Made by a program: the position numbers and the translations under genes
From: Tectiglobus sp965224045
GTDB taxonomy: Bacteria; Pseudomonadota; Alphaproteobacteria; Rhizobiales; Hyphomicrobiaceae
Assembly: GCA_965224045.1 (NCBI GenBank)
Contig: CBDCYD010000007.1
Coordinates: 124,001 to 188,000 of the forward strand
Direction: 5' to 3'
DNA: 64,000 nucleotides
In this document: positions 7,418-14,897 of the stretch, in pieces
Layout of the letters: every line of letters begins with the position of its first letter
Numbering within the stretch: the stretch's first letter is position 1
The notes under the pieces: model-generated
Seen by the model: the letters and a program-made list of their open reading frames with translations, nothing else
Databases searched by the model: none
Told to the model about the DNA's origin: nothing

Positions 7418-8487
7418 GCCGCGCCATTGTGCGCCGATGCGATGACGTCGTTGAGCACCGCCACGCGGTCTGCGTCTTGTAGACCCGACGACTTTGCCAT
7501 GCTTGCCGCAATCTTCATCGCATTGCGCGTTGCGCCGAGGTTGGCGATCCCTTTGCCTGCAATATCATAAGCCGTGCCGTGCGCCGGTGTGCATACCGGA
7601 AAGGCATAACCACCAATCAGGGTTACACCCTTGTCGAAGCCCATCAGCTTCATCGCGATCTGACCCTGGTCGTGATACATCGTCTGCACGGCATCGAAGT
7701 CACCGCGCTGGGCCCGCAAAAACACCGTGTCCGACGGAAACGGACCCTCCACGGCGATGCCTGCCGCCTTGGCTTCGGCGACGGCCGGTTCGATGATGTC
7801 GATTTCCTCGCGGCCGAAGTTGCCGCCATCTCCGGCATGGGGATTGAGGCCGGCGACGGCGATCCGCGGTCTGGCGAAACCGGCCCCGCGCATGCACTGG
7901 TCCGTGAGTTTGATGCCGGTGACGACTGCATCCTTCGTGATCAGTTCGGCAACGCCGCTTATCGGAACGTGCGAGGTGATGCGTGCATTCCATAAGCCTT
8001 CGAGGATGTTGAATTCGCGCCCGCCAACCTTCTGGCCGGTCTCTTGCGTAATGATCGCGATCTCGTCGTCGTAAGAGGCCAATGCTTGTCGCATGGCGTA
8101 CTTGTTGAACGGCGTGAACGTTGCCGCGTCGGCTGCGCCTTTTGTGGCCAGCCGCAATGCTGTGCGGAAATTGGTCAACGCATACTCGCCCCCCCGCCGT
8201 GTCGCTTGCCCAAGCGGCGCGTCGGCCGGGTCGAGCTGACGGAGATCGACGAAAACCGAGCCGGAAGAGCGATCGAAATCGTTATCGCCGCCGCGAAAAA
8301 CCGGCAGGTCCAGCTTGACACCAGCGACGTTTTCGCCGGCTGCGAGCATGCGCCGGTCTCCGATCACGATGTAGTCGGCAACGGCCCGCGCCTCGTTGTC
8401 GGCCAGAAGCTTGGCGGTCAATTCCGAGCTGATCCCGCCGGGATCGCCCATAGCCAGCGCCAGAACCGGTTTTGATGTTGCGGACAT
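7414..8487 (-). CDS. PdxA family dehydrogenase (4-hydroxythreonine-4-phosphate dehydrogenase-like)
   Basis: The 357-residue protein has the PdxA layout. The nucleotide strand reads LALAMGDPGGISSE, and the three metal-binding histidines appear as TSHVPISG (His173), LNPHAGDGG (His217) and YHDQGQ (His272). Most PdxA proteins have GDPAGIGPE at the start, so this is a divergent member. PdxA relatives also serve in terephthalate dihydrodiol oxidation (TphB) and threonate or erythronate catabolism (PdxA2). The coupled amidohydrolase points to catabolism, not pyridoxal phosphate synthesis. GGGGAGG supports ATG 8487; an upstream in-frame extension lacks a site. Confidence 0.85.
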   Translation of the reverse strand: MSATSKPVLALAMGDPGGISSELTAKLLADNEARAVADYIVIGDRRMLAAGENVAGVKLDLPVFRGGDNDFDRSSGSVFVDLRQLDPADAPLGQATRRGGEYALTNFRTALRLATKGAADAATFTPFNKYAMRQALASYDDEIAIITQETGQKVGGREFNILEGLWNARITSHVPISGVAELITKDAVVTGIKLTDQCMRGAGFARPRIAVAGLNPHAGDGGNFGREEIDIIEPAVAEAKAAGIAVEGPFPSDTVFLRAQRGDFDAVQTMYHDQGQIAMKLMGFDKGVTLIGGYAFPVCTPAHGTAYDIAGKGIANLGATRNAMKIAASMAKSSGLQDADRVAVLNDVIASAHNGAA

Positions 8488-8569
8488 ATGCGATTTCCTC
8501 CCCAAGCAGAACGCGCGGGAGGCATAACACGGGCATCCGGGAGCGACAAACCGTGTGCCCGCAGGTGCC

Positions 8570-9070
8570 TTAGTCCAGCCGTCGCTTGACCTCGAATACC
8601 TCCATGATCCGCGCCCCGCGGTGCGGACCGTCACACACGAACTGCCAGCGCCCCTCGGTAAAGGTATCGCACATTTTCACGCCCTTGATCAGGATCCAAT
8701 GTCCTTCCTTGCCCTTGTGGATCGCCAGAATGTAATGCGCCCAGGCGTTGCGCGGCTTCTGCATCCAGCTCCAAAGGGTCGGGCGTTCCTTGCGCGCAAG
8801 GTGCATATAGCTTTCCACCTCCAGCATCCGGTAGCCGAATGCCGACAACGCCAGTTCGACCTCGTCAGTATAGGTGCCACGTACCACCGGTTTCGCGGAT
8901 TCCGGCAGCTCGCGAATGCGCCGGATCTCGTCCTCGACCTTTGAGATCGACCAGCCGGTAATCGCGGAAATGACGTAAGGACCGCAAAATGCGATGCGGC
9001 CGGTATCATTCTTGACCTCGTTGAGAGCCGACGTCGTCCGCCGTCCCTCGTCCCCCAGCGTCAGCGGCAT
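8570..9070 (-). CDS. Hypothetical protein with a C39/papain-like cysteine peptidase pattern
   Basis: This 166-residue protein was not recognised as a named family. Its order of motifs fits a papain-fold cysteine peptidase. FCGPYVISAITG places Cys29 at the start of a helix, GTYTDEVELALSAFGY (65-80) resembles the helix seen in C39-type folds, and GHWILIKGVKMCDTF places His124 eleven residues before Asp135. There is no signal peptide or membrane segment. GGGGGG upstream supports ATG 9070. It stands 82 bases upstream of the PdxA-like gene on the same strand, with a long hairpin element behind its start. Peptidase activity is inference. Confidence 0.62.
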   Translation of the reverse strand: MPLTLGDEGRRTTSALNEVKNDTGRIAFCGPYVISAITGWSISKVEDEIRRIRELPESAKPVVRGTYTDEVELALSAFGYRMLEVESYMHLARKERPTLWSWMQKPRNAWAHYILAIHKGKEGHWILIKGVKMCDTFTEGRWQFVCDGPHRGARIMEVFEVKRRLD

Positions 9071-9091
9071 GGCCTGCCCCCCGGAAAGCTT

Positions 9092-9267
9092 AGAGCGTGG
9101 TCATCCGAAATGGGTCCAATTCTGTTTCTCAAGCGGTGAGTCGAACCAGCAGGAGTGCGATGCAGCGCGCAGCGGCGCTGCGGGCAAATCGCACGACGCA
9201 CTGGGCGGCCGCCGCTTGGAAACCCGGAGGGCCGGCGGAATGGTTCCATTTCGGATGACTACGCTCT
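9092..9267. repeat. 176-base imperfect palindrome (long hairpin or MITE-like element)
   Basis: The terminal arms 9092-9113 (AGAGCGTGGTCATCC...) and 9246-9267 (...GGATGACTACGCTCT) are inverted repeats of 22 bases with one or two mismatches. Inside, AAGCGG pairs with CCGCTT and GTGCGAT pairs with ATCGCAC, with GCAGCGC/GCGCTGC nearest the centre. The whole span can fold as one long hairpin. It fills most of the divergent gap between the peptidase-like gene (minus) and the dehydratase gene (plus). It carries no coding frame of note. Confidence 0.7.
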
Positions 9268-9362
9268 GATGCAAAGTTAATGGCACTCTGCCGCGAGACC
9301 GTTTACGAATCGTTAATCACCGCCCGGATCATGCCCGAGTCGGTGCTCAGGGGAGGAAACAA

Positions 9363-11078
9363 ATGGCGGCAAACAACAACGAAGAACGGGGTTTCCTGCG
9401 CGGCCTGCAATCCTACGGGGACCGGGATTTTTCGATTTACATGCGCCGGGCTTTCGCACGCTCGCAGGGCTGGTCGCGCAACGAACTGGAACGCCCGGTC
9501 GTCGGCATCGCCTACACCCATTCGCGCTTCAACCCCTGTCATCGCCATTTCCCGGAACTGCTCGACGCCATCAAGCGCGGTGTTGCAGCCGCCGGCGGCA
9601 TTGCCATGGAATTCCCGACCACGTCTCTGCACGAGTCCACGCTCGCCCCGAATTCGATGAAGTTCCGCAACTTGATGGCCATAGATACCGAGGAGATGAT
9701 CCGCGCCCAACCGATGGACTCTGTCGTTTTGATGGGCGGCTGCGACAAGACCGTGCCGGCACAGCTCATGGGTGCGATCAGTGCCGGTAAGCCGGCCATA
9801 CAACTCATCGGTGGCCCGCAGATGACATCGCGCTATCGCGATGATCGCGTTGGTGCCTGCACTGACTGCCGCAAGTTCTGGATGCGCTACCGGGCCGGAG
9901 AACTGAGCGAACAGGATATCGATGAGGTCGAAGGCCGCCTCGTCACCACGGCCGGCACCTGTGCCGTCATGGGCACCGCGTCGACCATGGCCGCGATCGC
10001 AGAAAGTCTTGGTCTGACCCTGCCCGGCACGGCTGCGATCCCTGCCGTCCATGCCGATCGCCTGCGTGCCGCGGAGGCATCTGGCCGCGAGGCCGTCCGC
10101 CTCGCCGTCGAAAATGTAGAGCCGCGTTCGATCGTCTCTGAGAGATCGGTCGAGAACGCCCTCCGCGTTCTTCTTTCCATTGGCGGCTCGACCAATGGCG
10201 TGATCCACCTCGCCGCCATTGCCGGCCGTGCCGGCATCAAGCTTGACCTGCACACGCTCAACAAACTCTCGGACACGACGCCTGTGTTGACCGCCGTCAA
10301 GCCGGTCGGTGACACGTACTACATGGAAGACTTCTTTGCTGCCGGCGGTATTGGCGCCGTCCTGCGGGAACTCAAACCGTTGTTGCATTTGGACTGCATG
10401 ACCGTGACTGGTGAGACCCTGGGTGAGCGCCTGTCGCAGGAGGCCGAAGACTACGTCGATCGCCGCGTCATCATGCCGGCCTCGGCCCCGCTCGAGCCTC
10501 AGGGCGGCCTGGTCGCGCTGTTTGGCTCGCTGGCGCCGGACGGCTGCATCATCAAACGCTCCGCTGCCACGCCTGCACTCTTCGAGAAGGAAGGCCGTGC
10601 GGTCGTCTTTTCTTCGCTCGACGATCTTGCAGCACGCATCGATGATCCCGACCTCGACGTCACCGCCGACGACTTCCTCATCCTGCAAAATGCCGGGCCG
10701 CGGTCCGACTACGCCATGCCGGAGGCCGGATTTCTGCCGATCCCGAAAAAGCTGCTCGCGGAGGGTATCAAGGACATGGTGCGTATCTCGGATGCCCGCA
10801 TGAGCGGTACTGCCTATGGCACCATCGTCCTGCACGTAGCACCGGAAGCGGCTGCCGGCGGCACGCTCGGGCTGGTGCGCAACGGCGACCGTATTCGCTT
10901 GAGCGTCGCCAACAAGACCATCGACCTGCTGGTCGATGCGGCGGAGTTGGAGCGCCGCCGCGCCAAGGCGTCGGCTCGCGCCGATACCTCGGGTCTGCGT
11001 GGCTACGACCGCATGTTTCGCGAGAACGTACTGCAGGCACCGGATGGCGCAGATTTCGGATTTTGCAGGCCGGTCTGA
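9363..11078 (+). CDS. IlvD/Edd family dehydratase, probably a sugar-acid dehydratase
   Basis: The 571-residue protein is a dihydroxy-acid dehydratase relative with the three conserved cluster cysteines: NPCH (Cys59), GGCDKT (Cys127) and GTC (Cys200). The lysine-bearing and C-terminal swivel features (KDMVRISDARMSGTAYGT) are intact. The N-terminus (RGLQSYGDRDFSIYMRRAF) and length resemble the arabinonate/xylonate/galactonate dehydratase branch more than biosynthetic IlvD. GGGGAGGAAACAA precedes ATG 9363. The CoA-transferase gene follows after 95 bases on the same strand. Sugar-acid catabolism is the likely role; the exact substrate is not readable. Confidence 0.85.
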   Translation: MAANNNEERGFLRGLQSYGDRDFSIYMRRAFARSQGWSRNELERPVVGIAYTHSRFNPCHRHFPELLDAIKRGVAAAGGIAMEFPTTSLHESTLAPNSMKFRNLMAIDTEEMIRAQPMDSVVLMGGCDKTVPAQLMGAISAGKPAIQLIGGPQMTSRYRDDRVGACTDCRKFWMRYRAGELSEQDIDEVEGRLVTTAGTCAVMGTASTMAAIAESLGLTLPGTAAIPAVHADRLRAAEASGREAVRLAVENVEPRSIVSERSVENALRVLLSIGGSTNGVIHLAAIAGRAGIKLDLHTLNKLSDTTPVLTAVKPVGDTYYMEDFFAAGGIGAVLRELKPLLHLDCMTVTGETLGERLSQEAEDYVDRRVIMPASAPLEPQGGLVALFGSLAPDGCIIKRSAATPALFEKEGRAVVFSSLDDLAARIDDPDLDVTADDFLILQNAGPRSDYAMPEAGFLPIPKKLLAEGIKDMVRISDARMSGTAYGTIVLHVAPEAAAGGTLGLVRNGDRIRLSVANKTIDLLVDAAELERRRAKASARADTSGLRGYDRMFRENVLQAPDGADFGFCRPV

Positions 11079-11173
11079 GCATGGACCCGAGATCTATGCT
11101 ATCGGGAGTGATCACGGTCTCAAGTGACTGAAGTTTTCGGCCAGGCAATTCCATACATCAGCCAGCGAACGTC

Positions 11174-12403
11174 ATGACGCCAACTGTTGAACCGCTTCTC
11201 AAGACGCTCCGGGTTCTCGAACTCGGCCATTATATTGCGGCGCCGTTCGCGACGCGAACGCTCGCCGATCTCGGAGCCGATGTCATCAAAATCGAGCCAC
11301 CGGGCACGGGTGATCCGGTGCGCCAGTGGGGACGGCAGGAAGACGGCGGCGGCTCGCTTTGGTGGAGTGTGCACGGGCGCAATAAGCGCAGTGCCACGCT
11401 CAACCTGCGCGACCCAACTGCGAGGGACATCGTGCTGCGTCTTGCCGCCGAATGCGATGTCGTCGTCGAAAACTACAAGCCTGGTCAGCTTGAAAAGTGG
11501 GGGCTGACAGCGGCAGCCTTCGAGGCCGCACGCCCGGGTTTGGTTCTCGTGCGCATATCGGGCTACGGTCAGACCGGCCCAGAAGCGCGCCGGGCCGGTT
11601 TCGGAGTGATCGGAGAGGCCAAGGGTGGCATTCGCTATTTGTGTGCGCATCCGCCCGAGGTCAGCGACCTGCCTTCGGTGCGCGCCGGCGTTTCCTTCGG
11701 CGACAGTGTTTCCGGCCTTTACGGCGCCATCGGCGCTCTCGCAGCGGTGATCGACCAGCGCGCCAGCACGCGCAAGGAGATTCGCGTGCTCGATGTCGCG
11801 CTGGGCGAATCCGTTCTCACCTTGATGGAGGGCGTTCTACCGGAGTTCGGCCGCCACGGCCTGATCCGTCAACCAAGTGGCTCACGCATCCCCGTTGCCT
11901 CGCCGTCCAATGCCTACCGTTCGAAAGACGATCACTGGGTATTGGTTGCCGGCAATTCGGATCATTTGTTCCGTGCGCTTGGCGAAGCGATGGGCCAGCC
12001 GCAACTGGCTGACGACGAGCGGTTCGCCACCAATCCGGCCCGGCTCGAAAACAACGACGCGCTGGACGCCCTGATCGCGGACTGGGTCGCTGGCCTCACC
12101 GCCGAGGAGGCGTTGGAAAAGTTAGAGCAGGCCAACATCCCCTCGAGCAAGATCTATACGGCGGCCGATATCGCGCAAGACGAGCAATATCTTGCGCGCA
12201 GGATGGTCACCAAGGTCTCTGACCCCCAACATGGTGAACTGCTACATCCGGGCGTGGTTCCCGTCGTCGATGGCCAGGATCGTGATGCGCAGATCCGCTG
12301 GACCGGGCCAACCGTCGGCCAACACAACTCGGAAATCTACGGTGACTTGCTCGGCCTGTCCGAAGCCGAGATCGCAAGACTGCAGGCGGCCGGCGTGGTG
12401 TGA
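11174..12403 (+). CDS. CaiB/BaiF family (class III) CoA-transferase
   Basis: The 409-residue protein matches class III CoA-transferases, which move CoA between carboxylic acids through an aspartyl intermediate. LRVLELGHYIAAPFATRTLADLGADVIKIE is the standard N-terminus, and SFGDSVSGLYGAIGAL places the catalytic aspartate at Asp177. The C-terminal GPTVGQHNSEIYGDLLGL is also conserved. It lies downstream of the dehydratase and upstream of a small monooxygenase, so it may activate an acid released by this local pathway. Its donor and acceptor cannot be read from the sequence. Confidence 0.92.
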   Translation: MTPTVEPLLKTLRVLELGHYIAAPFATRTLADLGADVIKIEPPGTGDPVRQWGRQEDGGGSLWWSVHGRNKRSATLNLRDPTARDIVLRLAAECDVVVENYKPGQLEKWGLTAAAFEAARPGLVLVRISGYGQTGPEARRAGFGVIGEAKGGIRYLCAHPPEVSDLPSVRAGVSFGDSVSGLYGAIGALAAVIDQRASTRKEIRVLDVALGESVLTLMEGVLPEFGRHGLIRQPSGSRIPVASPSNAYRSKDDHWVLVAGNSDHLFRALGEAMGQPQLADDERFATNPARLENNDALDALIADWVAGLTAEEALEKLEQANIPSSKIYTAADIAQDEQYLARRMVTKVSDPQHGELLHPGVVPVVDGQDRDAQIRWTGPTVGQHNSEIYGDLLGLSEAEIARLQAAGVV

Positions 12404-12517
12404 TGCATCCACCGCTACCGTCACCGCTAACGTCGGGAAGCGAGCACGATCGCGGCGTCGGTCGACAAACGACACCGCGTGCGGGCGAACCCGAAAATGA
12501 AAGGGAGACGAAGCCAT

Positions 12518-12817
12518 ATGTTTGTCGTCATCGTGTTTTTCGAGGCTAAGGCCGCTCATGTTGCCGAATTCCGCGACGCCATCCTGACCAACGCCAAGGC
12601 CTCCGTCGACCACGAGCCCGGCTGCCGGCAGTTCGACGTCGCCCAGGACGCAAACAACCCGTCACAGTTCTTTCTCTATGAGATTTACGACGACGAGACC
12701 GCCTTCAAGGCCCATATTGAAACAGAGCATTTCAATCACTTCGACAAGATCTCGGCGCCCTGGACGGCGGATAAGAAAGTGATGACCTTCAACCGCATCG
12801 GCGCCAACAGCGACTGA
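12518..12817 (+). CDS. Antibiotic biosynthesis monooxygenase (ABM/YgiN) family protein
   Basis: This 99-residue dimeric alpha-beta barrel protein shows the ABM pattern: FVVIVFFEAKAAHVAEFRDAI, then EPGCRQFDV, then FFLYEIYDDETAFKAHIETEHF. Members act as cofactor-free quinone-forming monooxygenases or bind small aromatic molecules. The start at 12518 is chosen because GGGAG lies 10 bases upstream; the open frame extends 13 codons further without support. It follows the CoA-transferase gene by 114 bases on the same strand. The substrate is unknown. Confidence 0.85.
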   Translation: MFVVIVFFEAKAAHVAEFRDAILTNAKASVDHEPGCRQFDVAQDANNPSQFFLYEIYDDETAFKAHIETEHFNHFDKISAPWTADKKVMTFNRIGANSD

Positions 12818-12846
12818 ACGGTGCGACGGAGACGGGCGCTGTCCGG

Positions 12847-13272
12847 TTACGGCGCATCGGTCGCAAACACCCGGTCGCGGGGTTGCGACTTGAACTCGAC
12901 GATGTTTCCGCAACCATCGCGCAGCATCATGATGTGCTGCTCTGCCGGTTCGCCCGCGAACGACAGTCGTGGCGTGAGAACAAAGTCCGCGCCACGCTTG
13001 GTGAGACGCGCTTCCATGTCCTTCCATCGCTCGAGAGGTAGAATGACTCCGAAATGGCGCAGCGGTGCCGTATCACCATCGGACGGGATCGTGCCGTTTT
13101 CGCGTGCAGCCTCGCGCGGTGCCAAGTGCGCGACGATGTGATGGCCGAAGAAATTGATGTCAAACCGGCCGCTTGCCTCGCGACCGATCGTGCAGCCGAG
13201 CATGTCCAGATAGAAGGTCTTCGCTCGTTGCAGATCATCAACTGGAATTGAGAGATGGAAAAGCGGATCCAT
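12847..13272 (-). CDS. VOC family (glyoxalase/bleomycin resistance-like) protein
   Basis: The 141-residue protein has two beta-alpha-beta-beta-beta units typical of the vicinal oxygen chelate fold. The first starts FHLSIPVDDLQRAKTFYLDMLGC, and the second has HFGVIL with MMLRDGCGNIVEFK at the end, where His and Glu are likely metal ligands. ATG 13272 has GGAG six bases upstream. ATG 13284 would add four residues. It is convergent with the ABM gene across 29 bases. Metal-dependent isomerase or dioxygenase activity cannot be told apart. Confidence 0.85.
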   Translation of the reverse strand: MDPLFHLSIPVDDLQRAKTFYLDMLGCTIGREASGRFDINFFGHHIVAHLAPREAARENGTIPSDGDTAPLRHFGVILPLERWKDMEARLTKRGADFVLTPRLSFAGEPAEQHIMMLRDGCGNIVEFKSQPRDRVFATDAP

Positions 13273-13328
13273 TGTGAACTCCATGTGAAGTCAGCCAAAG
13301 TTCGTTTGAGTTCGTTGTGGGAAACCCG

Positions 13329-13904
13329 CTAAAACTCAAGCGCGCTCCTGACCTCGCCAAACGGGATCGGATCGGCGGGTGCGGAGCGTTTCTCGCTGAG
13401 AGCCAGACCCCACCAGCCGACCGGCCACCATTGGCCGTGCTTGAAACCGACGCCTTCATAAACCCCGATATGGCGAAAGCCCGCTGCTTCGTGCAAGCGA
13501 ACGCTGCCATCGTTCGGTAGCGTGATGCCGGCGTAGGCACGCATCAACCCTTGAGCCTTAAGAGCTTCGAACAGCCGGTCATAAAGCCGCCGCCCGATCC
13601 CGCATCGCTTGCGGCGTGGTGCAACATAGACGCTGACGTCGCAAGACCAACGGTAGGCCGCCCGCGTGCGATGCGCCGAAGCATAGGCATACCCGGCAAC
13701 GCCATCATCGTCCTCCGCAACCAGCCACGGATAAAATGCCAGCGTCTTGGCAATGCGATCCGCGAACTCGGAAGCGTCCGGCGGCTCAATCTCAAACGAG
13801 ATCGGCGTTTCGCGCACGATCGGAGCATAGATGTCGGCGATCGCCTGCGCATCACCCTCATTGGCAACGCGTACGAATGTCATCGCAACAGCCTGATCAG
13901 CCAT
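13329..13904 (-). CDS. GNAT family N-acetyltransferase, phosphinothricin acetyltransferase type
   Basis: The protein is 191 residues from ATG 13904, or 184 from ATG 13883. It shows the GNAT core: VRVANEGDAQAIADIYAPIV, AEDDDGVAGYAYAS, and the acetyl-CoA loop RRKRCGIGRRLY. The tail ITLPNDGSVRLHEAAGFRHIGVYEGVGFKHG is characteristic of the Pat/Bar and MnaT group, which acetylates phosphinothricin, methionine sulfone or similar amino acids. The 13904 start overlaps the stop of the lactonase-like gene by 8 bases, which suggests co-translation. Either start is acceptable. Confidence 0.88.
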   Translation of the reverse strand: MADQAVAMTFVRVANEGDAQAIADIYAPIVRETPISFEIEPPDASEFADRIAKTLAFYPWLVAEDDDGVAGYAYASAHRTRAAYRWSCDVSVYVAPRRKRCGIGRRLYDRLFEALKAQGLMRAYAGITLPNDGSVRLHEAAGFRHIGVYEGVGFKHGQWWPVGWWGLALSEKRSAPADPIPFGEVRSALEF

Positions 13905-14703
13905 CCAGCCGCGCCACATCCAGGCGATGCACGGCGCCTTGTGTGTCAGCACTCAGCGCCGGATAGCGCTCAAGAACCAATGGGTCATGACCCGGCACGA
14001 CGTGACGCGGCGTCAATGCAAGTTCGCCGAGCCGCGTATAGCTGCGCAACGTTGCATCCATATCGATCGTAATTGAGAACGGTTTGCGCATCTCAAAATT
14101 CTCGTAGAAGTGGGCGGCATCGCTCGCCAGCACAACGGGCCCCTGTTCGGTCATGACCCGCACGCACTGCAAGCCTTTCGAGTGGCCCGGCACGTGATGC
14201 ACGGTGATCCCAGGCGCGACAGAGCCGTCGCCATCGTGAAACTGCACGCGGCCGGAATAGACGTGGCGAACCATGTCGCACACATGATCGACGGTGAACG
14301 GCACCTGCATTGCGGGTTCGCACATGCATTTGCCGGTCGCATAGGCCATCTCGCTTTCCTGGAGGTGGAAGCGGGCATTGGGGAAATCGTGCAATGTGCC
14401 GGCGTGATCGAAATGCAGATGCGAGACGATAACGGTATCCAGGCTCTCAGCCGCGATACCGATGTGCTTGAGCATCTCGTGCGGCTCATGGTCAACCTTG
14501 CGCCCACGCCGCGTTGCCTCCTTCGTTTCGAATCCGGTGTCGACCAGGATGGTCCGGTTGGCATTGCGCACGACCCAGACGAAATACGCGATCGGTCCCG
14601 GCGCAGCGTGATCATCATCGTGCATGAAATTTTCCTTGCGCGTCCGATTGGGCTGCCAGCCATATTTCAACGCGAGAATTTCGTATGTTTCGGTATCTGA
14701 CAT
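13897..14703 (-). CDS. N-acyl homoserine lactonase-like metallo-beta-lactamase fold hydrolase
   Basis: The 268-residue protein carries HLHFDHAG (95-102), the di-zinc HxHxDH motif, with later His and Asp ligands in VPGHSKG and LASDAAH. Its layout (ILVDTGF, then the motif, then NARFHLQESEMAYA) is that of the AttM/AiiB-AhlK lactonase group. GGGAGGTGAAG precedes ATG 14703. It is divergent from the malonyl-CoA decarboxylase gene across 194 bases and coupled to the GNAT gene. No LuxI or LuxR gene is in the window, so quorum quenching is possible but another lactone may be the substrate. Confidence 0.8.
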   Translation of the reverse strand: MSDTETYEILALKYGWQPNRTRKENFMHDDDHAAPGPIAYFVWVVRNANRTILVDTGFETKEATRRGRKVDHEPHEMLKHIGIAAESLDTVIVSHLHFDHAGTLHDFPNARFHLQESEMAYATGKCMCEPAMQVPFTVDHVCDMVRHVYSGRVQFHDGDGSVAPGITVHHVPGHSKGLQCVRVMTEQGPVVLASDAAHFYENFEMRKPFSITIDMDATLRSYTRLGELALTPRHVVPGHDPLVLERYPALSADTQGAVHRLDVARLDG

Positions 14704-14897
14704 CTTCACCTCCCTGGCGATCGGCTGTGTGAGGGCTGGCCGGCAGCCTGACCCCCGTGTGCCACTGTCGCGACCGCGGGCAGCACACATCTTGTTGCCA
14801 CAAGATGCGATGATAGGCATGCTTCGTCGAGCGCCAATTGGGCGCAACGGCCGAACCATCACAAGACGAGCGAGCGCCGCCTGAGACGAGCACTGCT

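Noticed and set aside
9303..10835. A 510-codon minus-strand frame
   Set aside because: It lies wholly antisense to the IlvD/Edd dehydratase gene, whose protein has all family cysteines. Long antisense frames are expected in GC-rich DNA, and this one has no recognisable domain.
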